Of a DNA stretch of 49,503 bases, positions 17,926 through 25,820 are shown one piece after another. The translations under genes and the position numbers were made by a program. The notes beneath the pieces are model-generated. The model saw nothing but the letters and a program-made list of their open reading frames with translations. It searched no databases and was not told the origin of the DNA. Origin of the DNA: Nitriliruptorales bacterium (lineage in GTDB: Bacteria; Actinomycetota; Nitriliruptoria; Euzebyales; Egibacteraceae); contig WHTG01000003.1 in assembly GCA_009377835.1 (NCBI GenBank), positions 1-49,503 of the forward strand, read 5' to 3'. Every line of letters starts with the position of its first letter. Within the stretch, counting starts at the first letter, position 1.

Positions 17926-18210
17926 ATGGCAGCCGTTGCACATCTGGAACTGACAGCAACCACGGAATGGCAGCAACGAGGACTTTGCCGGGCGAACGAC
18001 TCGGAGATTTTCTTCCCGCCGACGCACTTCGAGCACAAACCGGAGCGCGAAGCCCGAGAAGCGAAGGCCAAGGCGATCTGCGCCGCCTGCCCTGTGCGGG
18101 TGGAGTGCCTCACCTGGGCCCTGGCGGTGCGGGAGCCGTACGGCGTCTGGGGGGGTGCCTCGGAGGGCGAACGCAAGCAGATGCTCATGGGGAAGCGAGC
18201 CGTTTCCTAG
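17926..18210 (+). CDS. WhiB family iron-sulfur transcriptional regulator
   Basis: 94-aa WhiB-like protein. It has the first cysteine in RGLCRAND and the trio in CAACPVRVEC (C-x2-C-x5-C), which ligate a 4Fe-4S cluster. The GVWGG turn and a basic C-terminus for DNA or sigma-factor contact follow. WhiB proteins bind region 4 of the primary sigma factor and occur almost only in actinobacteria. In M. tuberculosis a whiB gene sits between the ArsA pair and ponA2; here it lies about 2.4 kb away beyond nfeD-slipin. I cannot assign a WhiB number. The start is ATG 17926 after a weak GGGG ribosome-binding site. Confidence 0.93.
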   Translation: MAAVAHLELTATTEWQQRGLCRANDSEIFFPPTHFEHKPEREAREAKAKAICAACPVRVECLTWALAVREPYGVWGGASEGERKQMLMGKRAVS

Positions 18211-18366
18211 GCCCTAGGTCTGGTGTCGCCCACGAGCTGGGCCGAGGCCGGCGTCCGTCTCGGTCGGGCCGGCGCGCCGCCGCCCCGAACGGCGTTCCGC
18301 CGCAACCCGTGAAGAGACCCGGCTAGGGTTCGGGTGAGACCACCCCGTCACCCCAGGAGACCCAGC

Positions 18367-18504
18367 ATGCAGAAGTGGGAATACGCAACAGCGCCGCTGA
18401 TCGACCACGCCCTTCAGGAGATTCTGAACAACTGGGGAGACGAGGGTTTCGAACTAGTGACGGTGGTCGACATGGTGGCGTACTTCAAGCGCCCGAAGGC
18501 CTGA
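18367..18504 (+). CDS. Small DUF4177-like protein
   Basis: 45 codons from ATG 18367. The product begins MQKWEYATAPL and contains ILNNWGDEGFELV and a final AYFKRPKA. The pattern W-E-Y ... W-G-x-(E/D)-G-(F/W)-E-L-V ... (F/L)-K-R-P is that of the short actinobacterial proteins encoded just before RidA (Rv3678A in M. tuberculosis). AGGAG precedes the ATG. The stop overlaps the ridA start by one base (TGATG), which strongly supports translation. Function unknown. Confidence 0.85.
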   Translation: MQKWEYATAPLIDHALQEILNNWGDEGFELVTVVDMVAYFKRPKA

Positions 18505-18965
18505 TGACCACTCCTGAGCAGCACCTGGCCGAACTCGGAATCGAGTTGCCCAGCCCCCCGGCGCCGGCGGCGGCCTACGTTCCGGTCCGGCGCACGGGCA
18601 ACCTGGTCTTCACCGCGGGCCAGGTAGCCGCGGGACCGGACGGGCCGGTCGCGGAGGGGATCGTAGGCCGGGAGGTCGATCTCGACACGGCGGTGCAATG
18701 CGCCCGCCAGTGCGCCGTCAACGTCCTGGCGCAACTCAAGGTCGCTCTCGGTGAGCTCGCGCATGTCGAACAGGTCGTCAAGCTCACCGTGTTCGTCGCG
18801 AGTACGCCAGATTTCACCCAGCAGCATGTGGTGGCAAACGGGGCATCGGAGTTGATCGGTGAGGTCTTCGGCGACGCCGGGCGCCACGCACGCTCCGCCG
18901 TGGGAACGCCGTCCCTGCCAACGAACTCACCCGTCGAGGTCGAGGCGATCGTGCAGGTGCGCTGA
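18504..18965 (+). CDS. RidA/YjgF family protein
   Basis: 153 aa, likely a cytosolic trimeric deaminase-type protein. RidA members hydrolyse reactive enamines and imines made by PLP enzymes. The conserved arginine of the active cleft is in ARSAVG near residue 132, and the glutamate lies in VEVEAI close to the C-terminus. The N-terminal region LVFTAGQVA is typical. Start ATG 18504 is fixed by the 1-bp overlap with the DUF4177 gene. It corresponds to Rv3678c in the M. tuberculosis neighbourhood. One base separates its stop from that of the convergent protease gene. Confidence 0.9.
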   Translation: MTTPEQHLAELGIELPSPPAPAAAYVPVRRTGNLVFTAGQVAAGPDGPVAEGIVGREVDLDTAVQCARQCAVNVLAQLKVALGELAHVEQVVKLTVFVASTPDFTQQHVVANGASELIGEVFGDAGRHARSAVGTPSLPTNSPVEVEAIVQVR

Positions 18966-18966
18966 A

Positions 18967-20025
18967 CTACGGCAGGGTGCGGGCGACGTTGATGCGGCCG
19001 TACCCGTACTTCGCATCCCGCCCGGCGCTCCCGAGGTCATTCGCGCCTCGGCGGATGAGCCTGCGGGTCCGCGGCGCGCCATACCCCTTCGCCCGCAGGA
19101 GGGCGGCCAGGCCCGCGACGTGAGGAGCGGCCATCGAAGTCCCCGACAACTCGCCGTACACCGCAGCGCCGGGCAGTGTGGACAGGATGCCCTTGCCGGG
19201 TGCCACGACCTCGACCTGCGGGCCGTACGTCGAGAAGGCCGCGCGCTTGTGGCGGCGATTCGTGGCGCCGACTGCGATGACTTGCGAGAGTCCAGCGGGG
19301 TACTGAACCCCGCGGGCGCCGCTGTTCCCGGTGGCGCCGACCTGCACCACTCCTCGTGATGCGGCGTAGGCGACGGCATCACGCTCCGCGCGGCTGCTCT
19401 CGGGACTGCTGAACGAGTAGCTCGCGACCTTCGCCCTGTTCTTTGCGGCGTACACCATGGCGGCGGCGACGTCCGCCGTGAAGCCGTAGCCGGAGGAGTT
19501 GATCGCCTGCAGCACCATGATCGGCGCGTCGAACGCAACGCCGGCGATGCCGGTTCTGTTGTTGGCGATGCCGGCAGCAATCCCGGCGACGTGGGTGCCG
19601 TGGAATTGTGAGTCCTGACATCCGGGGGCGGCGAGTCCCGTGCCCGTCATGAAGCTGCGGCAGTCAAAGAGCTTGCCGCCCAGCTCCGGGTGGAACACGT
19701 CGATTCCCGAGTCGATGATCGCGATGGCGGCACCGCCCTGCCGGCGCCACAGGCGTCCGTATTCGGACCATCCGCGCCTTGCGCGAATCCTCGACAGGGC
19801 GTACTGATCGCCCACATAGGTGTCATTCGGAGTGGCTGAGACTTGCACCCGCCGGTTTGGCTCCACGTAGGCGACGTCACGCAGCGACCGGTACACCGCG
19901 ATGGTGTCTGTCCCCTGCTGGATCCGCCGCCTCCTCGATCGCGACGACGCCTGCGGAGACCTCCGGCAGACGCTGCGCAGTGGCGGACGCTGGGAGGGCC
20001 AGCGGAGCCGATACAAGCGCGGCAA
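18967..20025 (-). CDS. S8 (subtilisin) family serine peptidase, frameshifted N-terminus
   Basis: The catalytic domain is complete: Asp in IIDSGID (near residue 105), His in FHGTHVAG (near 142), Ser in SGTSMAAPH (near 297). The end of an I9-type propeptide, DVAYVEPN, is also in this frame. Upstream, the frame lacks a signal peptide and reads as Arg/Ser-rich noise, starting from a TTG at 20025. A good signal peptide exists just upstream in a different frame (19877-20050). Most of the I9 propeptide is missing too. The gene is probably inactivated by a small deletion or frameshift; a sequencing error is the alternative. Confidence 0.75.
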   Translation of the reverse strand: MPRLYRLRWPSQRPPLRSVCRRSPQASSRSRRRRIQQGTDTIAVYRSLRDVAYVEPNRRVQVSATPNDTYVGDQYALSRIRARRGWSEYGRLWRRQGGAAIAIIDSGIDVFHPELGGKLFDCRSFMTGTGLAAPGCQDSQFHGTHVAGIAAGIANNRTGIAGVAFDAPIMVLQAINSSGYGFTADVAAAMVYAAKNRAKVASYSFSSPESSRAERDAVAYAASRGVVQVGATGNSGARGVQYPAGLSQVIAVGATNRRHKRAAFSTYGPQVEVVAPGKGILSTLPGAAVYGELSGTSMAAPHVAGLAALLRAKGYGAPRTRRLIRRGANDLGSAGRDAKYGYGRINVARTLP

Positions 20026-20050
20026 CCATCACTGCCAGGGCGCGGGACAT
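19877..20050 (-). pseudogene. Out-of-frame signal peptide of the S8 peptidase
   Basis: ATG 20050 opens 57 codons: MSRALAVMVAALVSAPLALP followed by ASATAQ, a clear signal peptide with a signal peptidase I site, then about 30 residues and a TGA. The reading frame differs by one base from the subtilase domain, which resumes family-like sequence near 19925. The two pieces together resemble one secreted protease gene with its propeptide shortened. Confidence 0.6.
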
Positions 20051-20080
20051 GACCTACTCAACGGTTTGGCGAGGTAAAAA

Positions 20081-21961
20081 TTACTGCCCGATGTCCCGCT
20101 TGTCCCCTGTTCGGCGGGTAGCTCCATGCCGGTCGAGCCACTCCAGGAGCGGAACGGCGTACTTGCGTGTCGTCTGCCACGCGACTTTCGCCTGGGCAGC
20201 CGTGAACGGCCCCTGTTCGGCATGCAGCACTCGCACTGCGGCGATGGCCTTATCCACGGCAGCGGCCGTCAAGGCGATGTCAGGCGCGACGCGGACCAGG
20301 TCCCCAGCAGTCTCCAGTTCCTTGATCAGGGCGCTGTCCGCCCCGGCGGCCTGCGCGGCCTCTGACAGCGCCGGCGGGTTCAGCGGTGTCCTTGCCAGCA
20401 ACGCGAGCAGATCGTCGCGGGCACGCTGCTGGGCAGGATTCAGCCTGACGCCGTGGTCTGGGTGCCGTACTCCTGCGCCTTCGGCGACGACGCGCCCGAT
20501 GCGAATCAGTACCGACAGCAGATCGGGCGCCAGATCCGGCGGGCACCCCGCCGCCACGGCGGCGCGGATCGCGATATCCCGTGGCGCGGCGCGCTCGACG
20601 GGGTGCGCGGTGTGGAAGGCCGCCAGGGCAACCGTGACCGCCTCCGCCCATCGCCTTCCGGCGGCGGGATCTGCCCACGCCGCCCCGATGGTCAGCAGCC
20701 CGGCCGCTCTCGCGGCATCCCGCGCCGTCGCAGCGGGCAGGCCGACGGCGGCAGCCGCTTCGTCGGTCACAACGGACTCGCGATCCGCCACGTGCAGTGA
20801 CAGCAGCAGCGCCCGGTCATCGCGCATCACGGCGTCCCGGCGCCGGCCGAGATGCGCGCTTCGCACGCGCCGTGCCTCGCTCCCGTGCAGTGGGCGGGGA
20901 TCCGTGTCGAGAACGATCCCGCCGGCGAGCGTCACTCGCCGTCCGGCGTCGCGCAGCACCAGCCGGTCGCCGATCATCACGGGCGCGGGGCGCTGGAGCG
21001 CGATCCTGGCGTAGCCGTCGTGTTCGATGCCGCCGCCGTCCAGTGGCCGGACGGTCGCAAGCCACTCACCCGAGCCGGTGTGGACATGCCAGGCGCCGCG
21101 ACGCGTCAGCCGCTGCCCCGGAAGCACGTGGACCCACGAGTCGATCACGGTCGCCGGTGCGGGCGCGCCCTGGGTCGTGACGGCGTCGCCGCGTTCGATG
21201 TCGGTGCGTTCCAGGCCGACCAGATTCAGGGCCACGCGGTCACCGGGCCTGGCCCTGTCGACGGCCGTCTTCAGTGACTGCATGCCGCGCACCCTGGCAC
21301 GGCGCCCGTGCGGGGAGACGACCACCTCCGCGCCCGTGTGCATCCCGCCCCCTGTCAGGGTGCCCGTGACGACCGTGCCGGCCCCCTTCACCGTGAACGA
21401 CCTGTCCACCCACAACCTCGGACGGCCCTCGTCCCGTGGACCCGCGGCGCCGTCCAGCACGGCGTGCAGCGCGTCGCGCAGGTCGTCCATGCCCTCGCCG
21501 GTTGCGGCCGATACCGCGACGGTCGGAGCGCCCGACAGTGAGCTGCCGGCGAGTCGTTCGCGGATGTCTGCCTCGGTGACTGCCAATGCCTCGCCGTCCA
21601 CGACGTCGGTCTTGGTGATTGCGACGACACCGGTCTGGACCGTGAGGAGGTTCAGGATGTCGAGGTGCTCCTGGCTCTGGGGCTTCCACCCTTCGTCTGC
21701 CGCGACGACGAAGAGCGCAGCGCGGAGCGGTCCGGCGCCCGCCAGCATGTTCGCGATGAAGCGTTCGTGGCCGGGAAGGTCGACGAAGGCCACCGTCCTG
21801 ACGCGGCCGTCGACCTGGATCCGAGTCCATGCGAAGCCCAGGTCGATCGTGAGGCCGCGTCGCTTCTCCTCCGCGAAGCGGTCCGGCTCCATGCCGGTCA
21901 ACGCGCGCACGAGCGTGGACTTGCCGTGGTCGACGTGTCCGGCGGTGCAGACGACGTCCAT
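20081..21961 (-). CDS. selB: Selenocysteine-specific elongation factor SelB
   Basis: Delivers Sec-tRNA to UGA codons by binding the SECIS hairpin. 626 aa. The GTPase domain has GHVDHGKST (residues 8-16), DLPGH and TKTD. Domains II and III are EF-Tu-like (to about 360). The C-terminal 260 residues form the winged-helix repeats that bind mRNA. ATG 21961 overlaps the selA stop by one base (TGATG), so the two are one operon. The selC tRNA and selD are not in this window. Confidence 0.95.
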   Translation of the reverse strand: MDVVCTAGHVDHGKSTLVRALTGMEPDRFAEEKRRGLTIDLGFAWTRIQVDGRVRTVAFVDLPGHERFIANMLAGAGPLRAALFVVAADEGWKPQSQEHLDILNLLTVQTGVVAITKTDVVDGEALAVTEADIRERLAGSSLSGAPTVAVSAATGEGMDDLRDALHAVLDGAAGPRDEGRPRLWVDRSFTVKGAGTVVTGTLTGGGMHTGAEVVVSPHGRRARVRGMQSLKTAVDRARPGDRVALNLVGLERTDIERGDAVTTQGAPAPATVIDSWVHVLPGQRLTRRGAWHVHTGSGEWLATVRPLDGGGIEHDGYARIALQRPAPVMIGDRLVLRDAGRRVTLAGGIVLDTDPRPLHGSEARRVRSAHLGRRRDAVMRDDRALLLSLHVADRESVVTDEAAAAVGLPAATARDAARAAGLLTIGAAWADPAAGRRWAEAVTVALAAFHTAHPVERAAPRDIAIRAAVAAGCPPDLAPDLLSVLIRIGRVVAEGAGVRHPDHGVRLNPAQQRARDDLLALLARTPLNPPALSEAAQAAGADSALIKELETAGDLVRVAPDIALTAAAVDKAIAAVRVLHAEQGPFTAAQAKVAWQTTRKYAVPLLEWLDRHGATRRTGDKRDIGQ

Positions 21962-23313
21962 CAGGTGGGTGGCGCCTCGAGGACGGCGACGAGACGTTCT
22001 ACGACCACCTCGTCGGCGGCCTCGGGAACCGTCCGCACGTCCACGACCAGCGCATCGTCGACGACCCGCACGATCAGCGGCGGAGTCCCGCCGCGTAGCG
22101 CGGCGGCGGCGGCGTTCGGGTCACGGCACTCGATGCGCACGATCCACGACGGGAGGGGCAGCTCCGCTGCCGCACCGCCACCGATGAGCGAGGAACCTGC
22201 AACCACCTCCCCGCCCGTGGCGACCGCCACCGTCTTGGCCCGTTCCGCAAGCCGTTCGCCGTCGGCGAGCAGCGCGCGCCAGACGGGAAGGTCCTCATGC
22301 CGTTGCCTGACATGCGACTCGAGGGTTGCGACCAGGGCGGCCAGACGGAGCTTGTCCAGGCGCAGGGCCCGAGCCAGCGGATGCCTCGCGCACCGCGCGA
22401 CCAGGTCCTCGCGTCCCACGAGCAGCCCCGCCTGTGGCCCGCCCAGCAGCTTGTCGCCGCTGCATACGACCAGGTCCGCGCCCGCCGAGATGGAGTCGCC
22501 GATCGCCGGTTCGCCGGCGAACCAGGGCTCGTCCCGCGAGCGCAGCAATCCCGAGCCGGCGTCGTGCAGCAGGGGCACCCCTCGTCGGGCGGCCACCGCT
22601 GCGAGCTGCGCGACTGATGCCTCCTCGGTGAAGCCGCCGATGCGGTAGTTCGACGGGTGGACCTTGAGGATCAGGGCGACGTCGTCGCCGGCTTCGTAAT
22701 CGCTCGCGCGGGTGCGGTTGGTGGTGCCGACCTCGACCAGTTCCACACCCGCCGCTCGCATGATTTCGGGCAGCCGGAACGAGCCGCCGATTTCCACGAG
22801 CTCGCCGCGGCTGACGAGCACCTGACGCGCTGTGGCCAGCGCCGCGAGCGTCAGCACCAGCGCTGCGGCGGCATTGTTCACGGCGATACCCGCCTCGGCG
22901 CCGGTCGCCGCCTTCAGCAGCGGCTGCAGATGTGCAGCTCGAGATCCCCGCCTGCCGGTGGCCAGATCGTATTCGACGTCGCAGTAGCCCGCCGCCTCCA
23001 GCAGTGCGGCGCCGGCCGCGTCGGACAGCGGTGCTCGCCCGAGGTTGGTGTGGACGATGACGCCGGTGGCGTTGAGCACGGCCTTCGGGGGGCCGGGGAA
23101 CGAAACCCCCAACTCGTCGCCCGCCGTCGACACCAGCGCCTCGACGGACGCGGCTTCACCACCCGCCTTGACCACCTCGCGACTTCGCTCCACAGCATGA
23201 CGCAGCGCCGCCGCTGTGGTCGCGCGCCCGTAGCGGTCCACCAGGCCAGGGGCGGCCGCGAGTAGCGCGTCAATGCGTGGCAGGTTCCTCAACGCGTCCG
23301 GCTGTGACTCCAC
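21961..23313 (-). CDS. selA: L-seryl-tRNA(Sec) selenium transferase
   Basis: PLP enzyme that converts Ser-tRNA(Sec) to Sec-tRNA(Sec) with selenophosphate. 450 aa. The PLP lysine lies in SGDKLLGGPQAG (near residue 290). The N-terminal tRNA-binding region (RNLPRID), the NATGVIVHTNLGRAPL motif and the HPSNYRIGGF segment are all present. GTG 23313 is chosen because it has a TACGAT hexamer 6 nt upstream and homologues begin at about this point. It is the first gene of selA-selB. Confidence 0.95.
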   Translation of the reverse strand: MESQPDALRNLPRIDALLAAAPGLVDRYGRATTAAALRHAVERSREVVKAGGEAASVEALVSTAGDELGVSFPGPPKAVLNATGVIVHTNLGRAPLSDAAGAALLEAAGYCDVEYDLATGRRGSRAAHLQPLLKAATGAEAGIAVNNAAAALVLTLAALATARQVLVSRGELVEIGGSFRLPEIMRAAGVELVEVGTTNRTRASDYEAGDDVALILKVHPSNYRIGGFTEEASVAQLAAVAARRGVPLLHDAGSGLLRSRDEPWFAGEPAIGDSISAGADLVVCSGDKLLGGPQAGLLVGREDLVARCARHPLARALRLDKLRLAALVATLESHVRQRHEDLPVWRALLADGERLAERAKTVAVATGGEVVAGSSLIGGGAAAELPLPSWIVRIECRDPNAAAAALRGGTPPLIVRVVDDALVVDVRTVPEAADEVVVERLVAVLEAPPT

Positions 23314-23319
23314 CGTGGC

Positions 23320-23325
23320 ATCGTA
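23320..23325 (-). promoter_or_regulatory. Leaderless-type -10 element of selA
   Basis: On the minus strand TACGAT is followed by 6 nt (GCCACG) and the GTG start. No Shine-Dalgarno is present. The element lies in the 18-bp gap to the DUF6932-module gene 23332-24015, so selA would have its own promoter. Confidence 0.55.
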
Positions 23326-23331
23326 GGCATG

Positions 23332-24015
23332 TCAGGCGGTGGTGTCGCCGCCCAGCAGCCGCTGCGCACCGTTACGATCCCATTTGACGGTCAGTGGCTC
23401 GACCACGTGCGGGTCCATCGCCAGGTCGAGGCTCAGCGGCAGAGAGACAAGCGCCTCCGCGAGCGGTCTCAACGCCTCCGTCACCGAAGTCACCTGCTCG
23501 CCGATTGCGTCCCCGGTCGCGCCGCGCTGCAGCGTCTGCAGAACCGTGAGGAAGGCCAACTCGGCCAGCGTCGCCCGCGTTGCGGTGTCACCAAGTTGCA
23601 CCGACAGCTCACCAGGTGGGCGGGTCAGCCTCAGCGTTGCGTCGCCACCATCGACGGCACAGGTTTCGACGTGGGGCTCCACCGCGGCGGCGATCACGTC
23701 GTCCGCCGGGGTCACCTCCCACTGCGATGCCAGGTGCAACGCCGCGGCCATGACGGCGTCGCGGAGCGTTGTGAGCACCAGGGCGGCAAGACTCGCCGGC
23801 ACCGCCTGCCGGTCGGCAGCGGCCCCGTGGACGATCACCTCCAACGACACTGTTTCGTTGCGGCGGATCTGTTCGGCGATGTGGCGCTCGCGTTCCCGCA
23901 GCGTCTCGTGCATCAGCCTCAGACCGGGGATCTCCTCGACGATCGGGTCTTCGAAGGCGCGCAGCGACTCCCGCATGGTGTCCAGCTGCGCGCGCAGTTG
24001 CTGGTTGCCGGTCAT
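23332..24015 (-). CDS. Uncharacterised protein, partner of a DUF6932 protein
   Basis: 227 aa, not recognised with confidence. The N-terminal 60 residues are helical and charged, likely a coiled coil (LRAQLDTMRESLRAFE). A compact domain follows, with SLEVIVHG and an IPAS-like segment (AVPASLAALVLTTLRDAV), then a second region ending near PLTVKWDRNGAQRLL. There is no signal peptide or membrane segment. ATG 24015 overlaps the DUF6932 stop by 4 bp (ATGA), so the two products are made together and probably interact. A toxin-antitoxin or defence-like pair is possible but unproven. Confidence 0.7.
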   Translation of the reverse strand: MTGNQQLRAQLDTMRESLRAFEDPIVEEIPGLRLMHETLRERERHIAEQIRRNETVSLEVIVHGAAADRQAVPASLAALVLTTLRDAVMAAALHLASQWEVTPADDVIAAAVEPHVETCAVDGGDATLRLTRPPGELSVQLGDTATRATLAELAFLTVLQTLQRGATGDAIGEQVTSVTEALRPLAEALVSLPLSLDLAMDPHVVEPLTVKWDRNGAQRLLGGDTTA

Positions 24016-24494
24016 GCGTCGTCCACCTCGACGAAGCCGCACTGGTTGCCGTCGCGGTCGTGGCCGAAGTAGTCCTCCCACCGTTGGACAGCGATCCGGA
24101 ACTGGCTGTGCCCGGGACGGTCCTCCGGGTAGGCCAGCACCGGGTATGCGTCGCACTTCCAGAAGTCTTCCGTGTAGTGGCCGGCGATCAGGGACTTGAC
24201 GATCAGCTGGCGGTGGCGGGGCAGCTGGTCGTAGCCGGGACCGTCGAGGACGGTGACGACATCGGCGTCCGCGGGATCGGTCTTGTCGGAGGCGAAGCTG
24301 CCCGCGAGCCACTGGCAATGGACGTCGACGAGCTCCTCGAGCGCCAACCGGTGGTCGTGCCAGTACCGGAAGATCGCGGCGCGGGTCGTGGAGGTGGGGA
24401 ACCGGCCCACGAGCGCGTCGCGCACCTCGTCGACCGACGCACCGTGGCGGCCGGGTGGCAGGTTGCCGTTTTCGTCGAAAGGCGGGATGGGCAC
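24012..24494 (-). CDS. DUF6932 family protein with nucleotidyltransferase-like motif
   Basis: 160 aa from GTG 24494. The start is chosen because TATTGT lies exactly 6 nt upstream and the product then begins MPIPPFDENGNLPPG, the usual N-terminus of this family; an ATG at 24521 would place that hexamer inside the gene. The motif AGSFASDKTDPADADVV resembles the G-S-x(n)-D-x-D core of pol-beta type nucleotidyltransferases (MNT-like). The C-terminus WEDYFGHDRDGNQCGFVEV is also family-typical. It is translationally coupled to the 227-aa gene downstream. Substrate and role are unknown. Confidence 0.78.
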   Translation of the reverse strand: MPIPPFDENGNLPPGRHGASVDEVRDALVGRFPTSTTRAAIFRYWHDHRLALEELVDVHCQWLAGSFASDKTDPADADVVTVLDGPGYDQLPRHRQLIVKSLIAGHYTEDFWKCDAYPVLAYPEDRPGHSQFRIAVQRWEDYFGHDRDGNQCGFVEVDDA

Positions 24495-24500
24495 CGGCGG

Positions 24501-24506
24501 ACAATA
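24501..24506 (-). promoter_or_regulatory. Leaderless-type -10 element of the DUF6932 gene
   Basis: TATTGT on the minus strand, then CCGCCG, then GTG 24494. This agrees with the family N-terminus and gives the two-gene module its own promoter. The rest of the gap to 24606 shows nothing else. Confidence 0.5.
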
Positions 24507-24606
24507 ACCGCGCACCGCCATCGCTAACCCAGGTCCAACGGATCTTGAGGATCAGCCGGTCTCGATGATGCAACCGCTGCGGCATGCGTCTCTCGGTAAA
24601 CGCTGC

Positions 24607-25770
24607 TTACAGCCCCATCGCCCGTGCGATGACCAGCTTCTGCACCTCGCTCGCACCCTCGACGACCCGCAGCATCCGCAGATGCCGGAGCACCGCCTCG
24701 ATCGGACCTTCCTTCAGCAACCCCTGACCTCCGAAGACCTGCAGGCAGCGGTCGGCGATCTGGTACGCACGGTCCGTGTTGAAGTACTTCACGATCGAGC
24801 TGTCGAGCATCGGCACCTCACCCTGGTCCACCTGCCAGGCCAGGTGATACGTCAGCCAGCGCATCGCCTCGATCTCGACCTTGGACTCCGCCAGCGGAAA
24901 GCTCACGCCCTGGTTGCGCGCCAGCGGCTTGCCGAACGCGGTACGCACGGTCGCGTGCTCGACGGCCTGGTCGACACACCACTGCGCCATGCCCAGGCAC
25001 TGTGCGCCGATGTACGCGCGCCCCCCGTTGAGGAACTTCATGGCGGCGTAAAAGCCGAAGCCCACTTCGCCGATGACGTGGTCGGCCGGGATACGGCTGT
25101 CCTCGAACAGCAGCTCGACGGGATGGGTATCGGCCATGGTGTACTGCGTCTTGGTCACGATGTACGCGTCGCGAGGGACGACGAAGGCGGTGATACCCCC
25201 GTGGGCGCGCTTTTGGGCGTCGGTCACCGCGAAGACAACTGCGAAGTCCGCGCGGTCACCGTTGGTGATGTAGTGCTTCGTACCGTTGAGCACCCATGAG
25301 TCGCCGTCGAGTGTCGCCTTCGTTCTGATGGACTGCGCGTCCGATCCCGCCTCCGGTTCTGTCAGCGCGAAGCACATCGTCTTGTCGCCGGTCATCAACG
25401 GCTTGAGGTAGATGTCCTGCAGGTGCAAGGGCAGCTCGAGCAGCAGTGGGGTCGGTGCCTCCGGGTTCGGCGGCCCTAGCGCGGACATAGCCATGCCCAT
25501 CCCGCTGCGCGCCGCGTCCTCGACCAGCAGGGTCATTCCGAGGTTGGACAGACCCCACCCGCCGACATCCTCAGGCAGATACGCCGCATAGAATCCCTCT
25601 GCGCACGACCGCCGTTTGATGGCTCGCGCATCGCTGCGCATCTCGTCGGTGAACACGCCGCGGCGGACGGACTCCGCGTGTCGCTGGTGAATGGGCCGGA
25701 CCTCGCGTTCGAGGAATGCGGCGAACGATTCGCGCAGGGTCGTGAGTTCTGCAGGGATCGAGAAGTCCAT
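24607..25770 (-). CDS. Acyl-CoA dehydrogenase
   Basis: 387-aa flavoenzyme that introduces a trans-2 double bond into an acyl-CoA. The FAD and substrate motif CFALTEPEAGSDAQS is present in the middle domain, and the KHYITNGD segment follows. The C-terminal helical domain ends with VEGASEVQKLVIARA, where the Glu after Val matches the position of the catalytic base in many family members. Substrate chain length cannot be read. ATG 25770 has TAGCAT 5 nt upstream, in a 50-bp divergent gap shared with the NUDIX gene. No electron-transfer flavoprotein or thiolase gene is adjacent. Confidence 0.93.
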   Translation of the reverse strand: MDFSIPAELTTLRESFAAFLEREVRPIHQRHAESVRRGVFTDEMRSDARAIKRRSCAEGFYAAYLPEDVGGWGLSNLGMTLLVEDAARSGMGMAMSALGPPNPEAPTPLLLELPLHLQDIYLKPLMTGDKTMCFALTEPEAGSDAQSIRTKATLDGDSWVLNGTKHYITNGDRADFAVVFAVTDAQKRAHGGITAFVVPRDAYIVTKTQYTMADTHPVELLFEDSRIPADHVIGEVGFGFYAAMKFLNGGRAYIGAQCLGMAQWCVDQAVEHATVRTAFGKPLARNQGVSFPLAESKVEIEAMRWLTYHLAWQVDQGEVPMLDSSIVKYFNTDRAYQIADRCLQVFGGQGLLKEGPIEAVLRHLRMLRVVEGASEVQKLVIARAMGL

Positions 25771-25775
25771 GACGC

Positions 25776-25781
25776 ATGCTA
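25776..25781 (-). promoter_or_regulatory. Leaderless-type -10 element of the acyl-CoA dehydrogenase gene
   Basis: TAGCAT, then GCGTC (5 nt), then the ATG, on the minus strand. It lies back to back with the NUDIX promoter in a 50-bp divergent gap. Confidence 0.5.
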
Positions 25782-25809
25782 GTCACGCGGGAAGGATGGG
25801 CCTCACCCA

Positions 25810-25815
25810 TAAGAT
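25810..25815 (+). promoter_or_regulatory. Leaderless-type -10 element of the NUDIX gene
   Basis: TAAGAT, then GCGGT (5 nt), then ATG 25821. No Shine-Dalgarno. Confidence 0.5.
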
Positions 25816-25820
25816 GCGGT

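Noticed and set aside
18205-18217. CCTAGG repeated around the whiB stop
   Set aside because: Two short palindromes, one base apart; too short to support an operator or terminator.
20026-24606. selC (tRNA-Sec) near selA-selB
   Set aside because: I looked for a long acceptor and variable arm with a TTCGA loop in the gaps and found none.
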